Position numbers and translations under genes: made by a program. The notes below the pieces were generated by a model. It did no database searches, was not told the origin of the DNA, and worked only from the letters and a program-made list of their open reading frames with translations. Shown here one piece after another: positions 45,750 through 55,200 of a stretch of 64,000 nt of DNA. Within the stretch, counting starts at the first letter, position 1. Each line of letters starts with the position of its first letter. The DNA lies in NCBI GenBank assembly GCA_963377175.1, contig CAUJNA010000501.1, positions 85,001 through 149,000 on the forward strand, read 5' to 3'. Source of the stretch: Effrenium voratum (taxonomy: Eukaryota > Sar > Dinophyceae > Suessiales > Symbiodiniaceae).

Positions 45750-47735
45750 TCACTTGTGCAAGGCCCATTGAGTCTTGCAAGCATCAATTGTGCGAGAAAG
45801 TCTTGTGGCGATGACTGACCACACATACTTGGCTTTGGAATTGGTCTTAAGGGAACGGAGGAGTTCAATCTCTCCCTCAGTCCAAGGCTGCGAGGCTTCA
45901 GGTTCGGCCTCAGTAGAGGCATCAGTCCTGGTCGATGTGGTAGCTTCGCTTGGTCCACGAGCAGGTTTTGGATGCCGTAGATCGTGAGGAGGCCAAATCA
46001 CGTGCGCGGCGAGCTCGTTTTTCGCCGGGAGAAGACGGAGGAGGGGTGGGCGGAGCCCAATGATCAGGGAATTGTTCGTCATGATCAGTGGGAAGGTGTT
46101 CATCTGGAGCATCAGGAGGTGGCTCAAAGAGGTCCTCAATGGCAGGGTTGAGCGTGGCCTCCGGTGCCAAATCAGGTTCGGCAGGCGGACTCTCAGGGAA
46201 CTCGCAGATGGTGGCGATGCCTTGTTGGGCAATGCCAAGGATGAGTTCGAAGTCTTGGAGCAGCTGGCGTGCTGCGTTGGTATCCATGCTCGTAACGGAT
46301 TCTTGGTCAAACAGTCAAACAGCTGCGGCGCGAAAATCAGGTCAAATCTGTCAGGATGCAAAGGCAGAGAAGAAAACCAGTGTGGTTCCGCAAAGGACGG
46401 TTTTTCTTCTCTTTGTAAGGTGAAACCGTGTTGGAGGTGCAACCTCTTCAACATTGCAAGACCCTGACCTCGCTGAAACTCAGGAAAGGAAACTCGGTTG
46501 ATCAGCGTGCGTCCGGAATAACATCCAGATTCCTTATGCATCAGTGGTGCGGCTGACTTGACGGAGAGCATGTTGTGCTTCTCATGCGAGGGGATGAAGG
46601 AGATGGTGCTGCTTGTGAGGTTCAGTCGGAACCCCAAGAAGTCCAGGGCGGCTTCTGTGTCCAGGAAGATGTCTCCTCCATAGAAGTGTTCGTCGCACAG
46701 TATGTTGGCTGCCGGAGTCGAGAGCCACCTGGGGGTTGCGATCACGAGTCTGTTGTCCACGTAGCGGAGTAGGAGAGTATCTTCAACGGAGCGAAGTCCC
46801 GATGTGATGTGAGTGTTGGTCCAACATTGTTCGGCGACCGCGATCACCATCAAACAGAGAGCTGGGGACGCGGGGGATCCCATCGGTGCCCCACGTGTTT
46901 GCCTGAATGAACGAAGGCCGACAGAGAAGATCTGCATGTCAAGGGTGGCCTGAATGATCTCGGGGATGTCGTCGAGCCACAGGGTGCGTTGTGTGGGTTT
47001 GTGTCGGCGACGGCGTCCGTTGTAGACGCGGGTGATGGCAGAGGTGTCAAGTGTGTCCACTGTGAGGTGTGTGGTAGAGGAGTGTGGTTGTCGTTGTCGG
47101 TACCAGGTTAGCAGTAGTCGCCAGGCGAGGAAGTGTGCAAGCATCGGTCTGGAGGGGCCAGGTGGAATGAGGCCCCGGAATTGTAAACTGGATCGAATGG
47201 CGGAAAGGCATGCCTGGTGGTGTGGTTCAGGCAGGTGTGTGGCTATGCGATGAAGGACATAGAGAGCGGCGGGTGGGAAGTCTCTGCTCCGTATGTAACG
47301 GATGGCATCAAATCGTCGTAGAGTGTTGCTGCCAAGATCGCCCGAAAATCGCCACAAATCCAGGTGGTTGTCCACGCGTTTGGCCAGGAAGGCCTGTTGT
47401 AGGGCGATGGGTAGTCGTAGTCGGCGGCGTTTTCGCCAGATGGTGGCGAAGCCCATGTGCCGGGATTGGGAGAAGTCCAATTGGCGTATGAAGCCCGTGC
47501 GTGGCCGGAAATGTTTCTCGATGAAGCCAAAATTGAGAGACGGTTGCAGTTCCTGGATGTAGAACTGTTCAGTGGCAAATAGGTCCGTTGCCGGAACGAC
47601 AGTGTGAATGGGCACCGAGGTGTAGTGGTGGAAAAAGTCAAAATGTGCCCACCACCGGACTGCCAGTTCGGCATTGACCAGATGATGTCGCTGAACTTGG
47701 AGTAGTTTGCGAAGTTGGCTGCGGCCCCGTGCCAT
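45750..47735 (-). CDS. Reverse transcriptase with C-terminal Myb/SANT-like domain (Penelope-like)
   Basis: A 661-codon open frame from the first ATG. Segments: residues 30-75, Glu-containing end of a GIY-YIG-like fold (FATEQFYIQELQPSLN), the start of which lies upstream of this ATG; 224-240, probable RT motif A (LTVDTLDTSAI); 279-293, motif B (QTRGAPMGSPASPAL); 323-333, motif C as LRYVDNRLVIA; 364-371, DFLGFRLN. The usual YxDD is YVDN, so the second Asp is Asn. Residues 617-660 carry three Trp at Myb/SANT-like spacing (PWTEGE...YVWSVIA...TQWALHK) with RLSRTIDACK, a likely DNA-binding domain. Residues about 483-590 look non-native, and an acidic alternative frame exists there. Whether the enzyme is active is uncertain because of YVDN and the possible frame slips. 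Confidence 0.7.
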   Translation of the reverse strand: MARGRSQLRKLLQVQRHHLVNAELAVRWWAHFDFFHHYTSVPIHTVVPATDLFATEQFYIQELQPSLNFGFIEKHFRPRTGFIRQLDFSQSRHMGFATIWRKRRRLRLPIALQQAFLAKRVDNHLDLWRFSGDLGSNTLRRFDAIRYIRSRDFPPAALYVLHRIATHLPEPHHQACLSAIRSSLQFRGLIPPGPSRPMLAHFLAWRLLLTWYRQRQPHSSTTHLTVDTLDTSAITRVYNGRRRRHKPTQRTLWLDDIPEIIQATLDMQIFSVGLRSFRQTRGAPMGSPASPALCLMVIAVAEQCWTNTHITSGLRSVEDTLLLRYVDNRLVIATPRWLSTPAANILCDEHFYGGDIFLDTEAALDFLGFRLNLTSSTISFIPSHEKHNMLSVKSAAPLMHKESGCYSGRTLINRVSFPEFQRGQGLAMLKRLHLQHGFTLQREEKPSFAEPHWFSSLPLHPDRFDLIFAPQLFDCLTKNPLRAWIPTQHASCSKTSNSSLALPNKASPPSASSLRVRLPNLIWHRRPRSTLPLRTSLSHLLMLQMNTFPLIMTNNSLIIGLRPPLLRLLPAKNELAAHVIWPPHDLRHPKPARGPSEATTSTRTDASTEAEPEASQPWTEGEIELLRSLKTNSKAKYVWSVIATRLSRTIDACKTQWALHK

Positions 47736-48083
47736 GAGGGAGGCGCGAGTGGCTCCGAGGTAGAAAAAGGCCTGCCACTTTGGATGGCTGGTGAATCTCA
47801 GATAAACCGCTGAAGGGACAAGCTGAGAAGAGAAATCGGAAGCAGGGTTGTCCAGGCCAAGTCGAGTAAGCAGGGCTTTCAGTCTGCCGGAACCACAGGA
47901 GAGATGGCAGACGTCAAGTAGCTGAAGCTGTGCGAGTAGCCAGGAGCAAGAATGACGTGCGGTGACGTCATCGGTTGGGAAGAACCGAAGAGTGAAACGG
48001 AGGACAGTGAGAAGTTGGCAGCAGTGGTGTTGCCAAAATTTGTGCTGCCTGGCTGTGCGTCGTTGTCGGTGTGCTGTTGAGAG
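47736..48083 (-). other. In-frame upstream extension of the RT ORF (GIY-YIG-like start)
   Basis: 116 sense codons in the RT frame lie between the ORF2 stop and the first RT ATG. They read CHLSCGSG, then SAVYLRF and AFFYLGATRASL, which together with the downstream ATEQFYIQELQPSLN resemble the VY...FYIG...T..R...E...N pattern of a GIY-YIG nuclease. A protein starting at the ATG would lose the first two strands of that fold. Translation may therefore start at a non-ATG codon, by readthrough of the TGA, or from a spliced mRNA. Confidence 0.5.
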
Positions 48084-48767
48084 TCACTGGTAGAAGTGAC
48101 TCGCAGCGGCCAGGATGCGGCCCAAGGCCGATGACCCCAGTTTTGATAGGGTTCGCACCGGGATGCCCCATAACACAGCGGCTCGTTCGAGTTGGGCTCT
48201 GGTGTCGGAGTCCAGTGTGGTTGCCCATTTTGCGCAGTCGTTGGACCAGCTTTTTAGGACTTGCTTGCTCTCTTTGCTGGTTTTCTGAGAGGTGATCCAT
48301 CGCTGGACTTTGGTGTCGGAAATGTCGGGTGGGAAGTTGCTGGTGAGCCATTGGCAAACGTGGGGAGGTGGTTGGAGCAAGTCGCGGGGCTCCTTCCAAG
48401 TGGGTGGGGAGGGGAGGGGGGGAGGGGTCGGGGTGCCGCCGGGAGGGGGGGGGAGAGAGCCGCCAAAGGAGGGTGGACGAGGGCCGGGGTGTGGTGGGTA
48501 ACGGGGAATAGGTTGGCCGTAGGTCTGACAGGGAGTCGGATGTGTAGCTGGCGGTGCCGATGCCGTGGAAGAGCATCCGTAGGAAGGCCCGGACAGGGCC
48601 CCGCACGGGTTCCCGGCCATGTTGTTGCCGTACACGATGCCATGATGATGGGATGCCGTGGGCGAAGGCTGCGGTGGTAAGTTTTGCCTTTGGAGCGCCG
48701 TAACCAAACCTCGAGGGGGTTGGAAAGCCATGAGAAAACACGGGGGAAAAGGAAATGTTCGAACCAC
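48084..48767 (-). CDS. ORF2, proline-rich protein, same frame as the RT
   Basis: A 227-codon frame with two possible starts, 48767 and 48731 (MAFQPPRG). Residues about 60-130 are Pro-rich. The C-terminal 70 residues are helical in appearance (KSWSNDCAKWATTL... RAQLERAAVLWGIP) and end ASHFYQ before a TGA. The RT reading frame continues in phase right after that TGA, so ORF2 may be the N-terminal part of one long RT polyprotein interrupted by a single stop. No known domain is recognised. It could serve as a nucleic-acid-binding or assembly segment, but that is speculation. Confidence 0.55.
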   Translation of the reverse strand: MVRTFPFPPCFLMAFQPPRGLVTALQRQNLPPQPSPTASHHHGIVYGNNMAGNPCGALSGPSYGCSSTASAPPATHPTPCQTYGQPIPRYPPHPGPRPPSFGGSLPPPPGGTPTPPPLPSPPTWKEPRDLLQPPPHVCQWLTSNFPPDISDTKVQRWITSQKTSKESKQVLKSWSNDCAKWATTLDSDTRAQLERAAVLWGIPVRTLSKLGSSALGRILAAASHFYQ

Positions 48768-48914
48768 AAGCTGGTGAGCGGAATCAAGCGGGTAAGGTCA
48801 CAAGGTGAGAGAACGGTCGCGGAAAGGCAGAACAGCAAAGCAAAGAAAAAAGGCGATCAAACAGTGCACCAATTCTTTTCCTGGTTGGGTGGAAGATGGT
48901 ACACTTGCGCCCCG

Positions 48915-50816
48915 CTAAGCCGGGCGCTGCAGCGCGATGCCTCTCAGCATCGCAAACTTGGAGTGAAGGCACCACTTTTTGCCTCGGCGGCATGCGAAGT
49001 GGCGCCGCACGTTGTGTTGATCCTCGTGGCTTCCCCCGGATTCGAGGATTTTGTGCTGATTGATGGAGCGTAGTTCCCCAAAAGCGATGGCGCCGAGTTG
49101 AGACTTTCCGATTGTAAAGTTCTGCAAGAGCTGGCCGAGCGTGTCGGGCGTGCATGCCGTGGGGGTGGCCTGAGCGTAGCATCCAAAGCTCGGGTAGTCA
49201 TGGTTCTCGGGCCTCCAAGCAGCGGGTCGGATCATGTTCTCATGGCACATGCGGCGCACTCGATCCGGGGTGGTGCCGTGCACATACATGACAGCGTGAT
49301 GGGAGGCCGTGCCGGATCCAGCTTCCGGGTCTCCGCCAGCAACTGGCCAAGGATGAGGTCGGGGAAACCAAGTGGTTGCGAACACCATGCCGTGTGATTC
49401 CCGTCCCAAGAGGTGGTAGAAGCTGGGATCGAACGGTATGGGATCATCCGTGTCCATGGTTCGCAGTTCCCAGCATTCCGCGAGGAGATCGGCATGTGAA
49501 GGTGGCAAAGCAGGGTCCAGGTCCATCAAAATGGCCTTAGTCTGTTCCACCCTGGAGATGTCCAAGGCTGGAAGCGGGTCCAGCTCCCCCAACTCCCTAG
49601 GCGTGGGAACTCGCAGCGGGTCAGTCTTGGCCGTGTCCATGACGTTTCTCCATAGATCAAGCCACCGGTTGTCGGAAGTGGTGGTGGCATTGATGTCCGC
49701 CTCCGATGGAGGGGGATCCAAATCACCGGTGTTGTCGAAGGGGGGTTGGGGAGGGTGAGGAGTAGCCGGCGTGGGTCGGGGAGGGGGAGGGGGAGTGGAA
49801 GTGAAGGCCGCCGCAGGTGCTGGGTGAGGGGGCAAGCTAGTGTTGTGGTGGCCGGTGCGGGAAGTGGGGTGGGGTTGCTGCCCATGGTGCTGCAGTGACC
49901 AGGACGATCGTTTGTCCTGGTTGTTTCGGTGGCCGGTGTGGCTGGCGCCATGGTGGTGCATGTCCCAGCGGTTTTTGTTCTGTGGTGGGTATCCCCACGA
50001 TTGGTTCCGCCAGTGTGAGGAGGACCATTGAGACTTGTTGGAATCCTTCCCGGAAGTGCGCCAGGAGGTGGAATCATGAGTAGTGTGAGTGGGTCGGTGC
50101 GAAGTCGTGGCTCTGGGTGCAGGGGAGTGTCGATGGTGGGACCTGTGTCGGGGGGAGCGGGAGCGGAGGGAGACAGTGGAGTGGTGTGCACGTCGGGAGT
50201 GGTGGAAGTGTCGGGAAAGGGAACGTGACCTGCTGTAGCTGCGGGATCGTCGGGTGTCGTGTCGTCGGTGCGACTTGTTGTGCCAGCGATGGTGGCTGGT
50301 GTGGGAGTGGGAGTGTCGGTGCTGTCTGTGGCGGGAACGGGATCTGCGAGAGTGGGGATGGTGCCGAGTGTCCGGGGGAGGGTGGTTGGTTGAGGAGGTA
50401 GCGGCAGGAGCCGCAGCGGCAGCTTCGGGCGCGCGCGCCGGCTGAGGCTCGGGCAGTGAAGATGGCATGCTGCTCTGAGTCATGAAAGGCATGATGGTGC
50501 CAGGTGCCAAGTTGCCGTAATTGGGAGGGCCACCGTAGGGCATCATGGCCATCGGGTTGCCAAAGTTCGAGAGGCCGCCGTAGGGCATCATGGGGAAAGG
50601 TGTGAAGGATGCCGTCTGCGAGTTGGGTGACGGTACAAGGTTCATGGGCTGCGTCATCTGGGATGACAGCTGCAAGTTCGGTCCACAATTGCCTGGTGAG
50701 CCGGACGCGGTGCCGGTCGCAATGCTGTGCAGGAGCGAATGCATCATGTCATAGAGCTGGTGTCCAGCCATCTCGCAAGGGAGAGAGAAGGTTGGAAAGG
50801 GGTGAAACAAAACCAC
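48915..50816 (-). CDS. ORF1, RS/His-rich protein with HGT-containing C-terminal domain
   Basis: A 633-codon frame with starts at 50816 or, more likely, 50771 (MAGHQLYDMMHS). Two copies of MMPYGGxxNFGN or MMPYGGxxNYGN lie near residues 75-105. A long Ser/Arg/His-rich region follows (about 165-300, many SRS and HRH groups), resembling RS domains of RNA-binding and splicing proteins, then a Pro-rich linker. From about residue 506 a compact segment begins HHAVMYVHGTTPDRVRRM, continues PSFGCYAQ and ends near HSKFAMLRGIAL. The YxHGT...I...FG pattern recalls ADP-ribosyltransferase-like folds (PARP, KptA), but key residues cannot be confirmed by eye. It lies 147 bp upstream of ORF2 on the same strand and within the same direct repeats, so it is treated as part of the element. 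Confidence 0.55.
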   Translation of the reverse strand: MVLFHPFPTFSLPCEMAGHQLYDMMHSLLHSIATGTASGSPGNCGPNLQLSSQMTQPMNLVPSPNSQTASFTPFPMMPYGGLSNFGNPMAMMPYGGPPNYGNLAPGTIMPFMTQSSMPSSLPEPQPARAPEAAAAAPAATSSTNHPPPDTRHHPHSRRSRSRHRQHRHSHSHTSHHRWHNKSHRRHDTRRSRSYSRSRSLSRHFHHSRRAHHSTVSLRSRSPRHRSHHRHSPAPRATTSHRPTHTTHDSTSWRTSGKDSNKSQWSSSHWRNQSWGYPPQNKNRWDMHHHGASHTGHRNNQDKRSSWSLQHHGQQPHPTSRTGHHNTSLPPHPAPAAAFTSTPPPPPRPTPATPHPPQPPFDNTGDLDPPPSEADINATTTSDNRWLDLWRNVMDTAKTDPLRVPTPRELGELDPLPALDISRVEQTKAILMDLDPALPPSHADLLAECWELRTMDTDDPIPFDPSFYHLLGRESHGMVFATTWFPRPHPWPVAGGDPEAGSGTASHHAVMYVHGTTPDRVRRMCHENMIRPAAWRPENHDYPSFGCYAQATPTACTPDTLGQLLQNFTIGKSQLGAIAFGELRSINQHKILESGGSHEDQHNVRRHFACRRGKKWCLHSKFAMLRGIALQRPA

Positions 50817-50881
50817 AACTGCGGCAAAAATGCGTCAAGCCGACACAACACCGAACCCCACAACCGCGAACACAAACCACA

Positions 50882-51060
50882 CAGAGGGAATTCCACCAGG
50901 GGACCGCCAAAAACCCGCGGCAACGGCAAAAAATTTTCAAAGACGACAAACCCGAGCACACAAAACCAAGCAGAGGGAATTCCACCAGGGGACCGCAAGA
51001 AACCCCGCGGCAACAGCAAAAGAATTTCGAGGGACGCAAATGGTGCAAATGCATGCGAGC
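50882..51060. repeat. Tandem ~89-bp repeat in the element leader
   Basis: AGGGAATTCCACCAGGGG starts at about 50885 and again 89 bp later. The units stay similar through CGCGGCAACRGCAAAA. A shorter repeat (AATGGTGCAAATGCATGCGAGC, cut here to key words GGTGCAAATGCATGCG) follows near 51050 and 51074. Confidence 0.7.
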
Positions 51061-51160
51061 AAAAATGCGTCAATGGTGCAAATGCATGCGAGCACAAAGG
51101 GGTTCTCAGAGGTGCCTGTCAAGTGGCCTCATGAAAGTGCCTCATGTGGCTATGCCGATG

Positions 51161-51199
51161 AATCTGAACTGAACTCATGAATCTGAACTGAACTCATCC
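51161..51199. repeat. Short tandem duplication
   Basis: AATCTGAACTGAACTCATG occurs twice in succession in the leader of the Penelope-like element. Confidence 0.75.
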
Positions 51200-51519
51200 G
51201 AGACGAAAGCTTCCATAAACGCCACGAATTGCAGAGTTGGTGTATGACCAACTCGTCACTGGCGCATGAAGCTTAGGAGCCTGAAACCTCGTGGGTGCAG
51301 CCTTGCTTCAAAGGCAGGCAGTGCAGGCAGTGCAGGCGCATGAAACCAGCAGAGCACCATTTGGGTGCGGAATACCTTAAGACCTCAAGCTGCAGCCTTG
51401 ATCGTGGTCAAACGCGCTGAACTGAACTGCAGCTTGAACTTGAACGTCTTCCCCTCGCAGGGGGCTCCCGCATATGGCGAGTCCAGCCCACAGCGCCATG
51501 TCGGACAGGCCGTGGGTAA

Positions 51520-51806
51520 ACACACTTATCTCGAGAGGCTTCACTAGCCGAGATGCAAAACGCAGTCAGTAAAAATGCTTGAATGCAAATGCAAATCAAC
51601 AGGTCACAACATCGACACCGAACAGGAAGCAACAGCGACAAACAGAAACCGCAAAAAGAATCAGGAAAGAGGGTCAGGAAATAGGCAGGTACGCCGGATT
51701 GATCAGATCCGGTATCCACCGAAATGCCGTAGCTTCATTGGACTGGATAGGCAAATCGGCTCCAGTCCCCCTGCAATGTGGAATTTCCGTCCGTGCTCCA
51801 GGACGC

Positions 51807-51817
<11 letters not shown>
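51520..51817 (-). repeat. Pseudo-LTR, upstream copy
   Basis: Direct repeat of 45431-45728. Its outer end runs into a longer (AC)n tract (to about 51840), and its inner end begins ACACACTTATCTCGAG. Confidence 0.9.
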
Positions 51818-51840
<23 letters not shown>

Positions 51841-51843
<3 letters not shown>

Positions 51844-54730
51844 CCTATGGGGTTTATTAATCTGAGGGATCGTCCCAAAAGCTCAAGGTTTAAAGATGCA
51901 ACCAAATTGCATTCAACTACAAGTTCTACAGCAATTCCAAAACCTCAAACAAGGATGTCATGATGAGCTTGGCTTACACCCGGATCGGTGAGCTCGCTAG
52001 ATCAAATAATCCCACTATTGGAAAACACCCAAGAAATCGACCAGGGGGTTCTGCTTCATCCCGGGTCAACAGTATACAGATAGCATTCAAGTCAAGGACC
52101 ATCCACCCAGTTGTTCAGTGCCCCTACTAGGGCACTTTGCTTGGGTTGACAATTTTGGGTGGTTCCGAACCCATCAAACAAAATAGGAGCAAGGGTGCCA
52201 CTGAACAATTGGATTTCGGACTCAAAAGCGCTTTTAGCGCGCTTTTTGCGCCATGTTGCTTTTGCCAAGCAGGGTTTCAAGATTCAAAAAAAACGCCTCT
52301 GCCCCAATGAAGCCAGGTAGTAACTAGGTAGAACCACCTCTTCAAGTACCATCCATCGGCTCATCAGCTCATCGGCTCCGGCTGGGCGCCCCTGCGCCGG
52401 ATCTTGGCAAAGGGCACCGAGCGGTCGCCCGAAACCGCCACTGGCAGCTCGCCCAGCTCCTCCGATTTGGACCCCAAACATGGCGGCGATCCTCTTGGCT
52501 TCCCTTTACATAAACCGACCTGGAAAGGGTACCCCTCAAAAACCTGTGTCGGCAACCCAACTTGGGAAGTGTTGAAAACAGCATATGCTGGATTTCACAT
52601 ATGACGTCGGTGTTGCATTGTATTGCAAAACCCTTCCTCGAAAAACAGAAGCCACATAGATGGCTGGGGAGAAATCCGCGAGCGGTTGGCAACCCCTGAA
52701 GCCTTCCTGTTCAATGTGTGTATTTAGGTGTCCTAACCACAAGCGCTCCGCCCTCGCTTCAAACCCTCAATTCGTATTTCATACTATGAATGCCCAACCT
52801 TCGATTCTTAAGTCCCTGCGTCAAGCCATGTCTCCAATGTTTCAAACTCTTCCAGACTGCAAATCGCTGGACTCCAGATTCAAACGGCCCCTCATTTGCC
52901 CACAAGCCAACTATCCACGCCTCCACCCTTTCTCAATGGGAGCCAGAGTTCCGAAACTTCACCCTGCGCTCGAAGGTCTCTCTCTGGTTGGCAAGGGCTC
53001 CACTTGGGCTCCGTTGAGTTCTCTGGACGGGCAGCACCGAAACGGGCAAAGGGACCGGCCATGTTCTTGACAAGCCCCCCTTTAAAATAGGGGACCCTGA
53101 AAAGCGGCGGTTTTGCTTTGGTACTGTCGAAAAAAGATAGTCTTATGTGCGGGCCTAACATGGTGTTCAACCAAAAGAGGGTCCAAAACTCCCATTTGCG
53201 ATGGCGGCTCCAGTGACCGTTTCTCTCTGATTTCGGGAAAAGGCCCATTTCGAAAGGATTTCTCTGGCATGCATGGTCCGGCTTACTCCCAAGTGGACAT
53301 GCATATTGGCTGTACCAGCCAATTATTTGACAGGCGCATGAGCACTTACACGACCGTTGAATTACAGGTTCCCCGGTTCAGCATTTGCAAACTTGCCGCT
53401 CTGCGCTCCTCAAACATGTCGCTCCACCAAAGGGGTGGTCTGGACCGCGCAAATGATGTCTCAAAATAGGGGAACTGCGGGATCCCCCCAACGTGGTGGT
53501 TCTCCTTTGAAGCCACTTCTAAAAATTACCTTCAACAACACACACCCAAACAGGATTTTGCGATTGTGTCAATCCAAGTGCAAAGCGCAACAGTGGGGAC
53601 CAGCTCAGCGGGTCTTAGTAGCAAAATAACAATGATGTGGAGTGTGAGGAATCTTGGGTTGCATGTTGATTACATTGCAGGGGAGTAGCCACAGGAAGTG
53701 ATCTTTGTAATCATTCAGGCCCTTTCAACCTGCTACTAAAATCTCGGTGCTTGGACAAACCGGGGAGAAGAAAAACACGACCTCCCCCAACAAAAGGAGC
53801 AGCGAATTAGCTGGAGACCCAAAGCAAGACCGCTCCTTGGGATCCACCTTGCCCACACTGGCCGACACCGTGCCAGGCACCCAGCTGCCTGGTTGTGGGC
53901 CAAAGCGCCCGCACTCCCTGTGGATGTTTTTTTGGACAACCAAGTGGACAAAATCCTGCAAGCATGGAGGAAAGCCTCCAAATGTTGGTTGATAAACCAC
54001 GTACTGGTGCGTGGAGGGGTTCATCCGTCGCGACTGCTGCAAAGTAAATAGATCTTCTCCATCCACAGCAGGAAACCAAGGGGATCAGAACGAATCTTAG
54101 AAGGGATTCTGATCGAAGGCTTCGGATTGAACCCTCCGGGCGGATGTGGGGGTGGGAGAAGGGGAAGAGGGGCAGGTGCGGCCAGTCATGTTGCAAGCGA
54201 AATCCGCGCATCTTCGTGGCACTTGGGGCAGTGCGAGGAATCACACGGGTGCGTCTCATGAGGATACCCCCATTTTTGAAAAGCCACAAGACACACCAAC
54301 ATGGCGTCTTCCGCTTGGATGTCTTCCTCTTGGTGAGGTCTTTGTGCTTCTGAAGTCTCTGCCTGTCCTTTCCGCGAGCCACAAGGCACTTGGAGTGCAT
54401 GCATGATACCTTTTATTCGCTTGGCAAGATGCTCTGAGTCGCTAATTGCGACTGGGGCTGAAAGACTCTGTTCGCGGATGCAACCCCCCCCAACTTGTTC
54501 AAGTTCCGTACACCAAGCACCCAAGAGAGCCAAACTCGAGCCAAACCCGTGAGATTGCAAGGGTCCAGTCTTTATTGTGTTTCGAGCTGGGAGCCCACAC
54601 TCGGGTGGTAATAACTCGGGCCCAACCACATGGGGGCGAACCACTTTCATTGCTCTACACACCATCCCCCAAACGCTAGGGGTGAATAATGCTAAGAAGG
54701 CTGGGAGCATGTTTGACTGAAATAGAGGGT
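51841..54730. other. Mostly non-coding; one exon-like island
   Basis: No complete gene. A GC-rich island at 52364-52480 is listed separately. A member of the TCTCAAAATAGGGG family lies near 53458. The rest shows only short random frames. Confidence 0.4.
52364..52480 (-). CDS. Candidate terminal exon of an unknown host gene
   Basis: A GC-rich island in AT-richer surroundings. The minus frame reads KSEELGELPVAVSGDRSV, then PFAKIRRRGAQPEPMS and a stop. Composition (Glu, Arg, Val) and codon G+C look coding, unlike the flanks. No family recognised. A second frame is also open, so the reading is tentative. Confidence 0.3.
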   Translation of the reverse strand, partial: CLGSKSEELGELPVAVSGDRSVPFAKIRRRGAQPEPMS

Positions 54731-54734
54731 TTGT

Positions 54735-54837
54735 CTCACTTCCTGAGTAGGGTGGCCCAAAAAAGAAGAAAAGTCTCTGTTTGCTACCAAAATGTGTCAG
54801 ACCCGAAAAGAATCAACTCCAGGAACCCCGAGAGTGA
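54735..54837. repeat. Short inverted-repeat element, member 2
   Basis: Begins CTCACTTCCTGAGTAGG and ends ACTCCAGGAACCCCGAGAGTGAG. Same order of end words as 20660-20778. Confidence 0.5.
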
Positions 54838-55159
54838 GTCACAAGTAGTCCATCAAGGGGCTATGAATTGGTTGTAAAGGGGTTATAACAAAAGAGGTTG
54901 TAGGAGTCCCCCCCCTTCATCCAAGCCGCCATCATCCTCTTGCCACTCCACAGCCTGTGCAGCCCGTGCAAGGCACACGGATCTCTCCAAAAGTGGATGC
55001 GAGCCACAATCAAATCCAGGGGCCAGTCCCAGACAGAAATGAGTTCCACCCTCTTGCACTTTAAAACATGGTTTTTGATTGTGACTCATGTAACCCGTAA
55101 GCATTGGTTGTCTTTTTTCATCGAGAGGGTAATGGCCAACCCAGCAAGAAGAAAGGCAC

Positions 55160-55200
55160 AACAACGAACAAGAAGGTTGAACAACGAACAAGAAGGTTGA
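55160..55200. repeat. 20-bp tandem duplication
   Basis: AACAACGAACAAGAAGGTTG is present twice in direct succession. Confidence 0.8.

Larger units (their letters stand above)
45431..51817 (-). mobile_element. Penelope-like retroelement with terminal direct repeats
   Basis: A 6.4-kb element read on the minus strand. It is bounded by 298-bp direct repeats (45431-45728 and 51520-51817) that differ by one base, so insertion or duplication was recent. The order is leader with internal repeats, ORF1 (RS/His-rich), ORF2 (Pro-rich), an in-frame TGA, then an RT ORF ending 22 bp before the downstream repeat. Penelope-like elements are known for pseudo-LTR direct repeats and GIY-YIG nuclease domains. 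The RT box QTRGAPMGSPASPAL fits them better than LTR or LINE RTs. Both repeats touch short AC tracts on their outer or inner sides. The assignment to this class is by motif reading only. Confidence 0.7.

Noticed and set aside
45486..45818. Plus-strand frame repeated at 51575-51865
   Set aside because: It is simply the direct repeat of the Penelope-like element read on the antisense strand.
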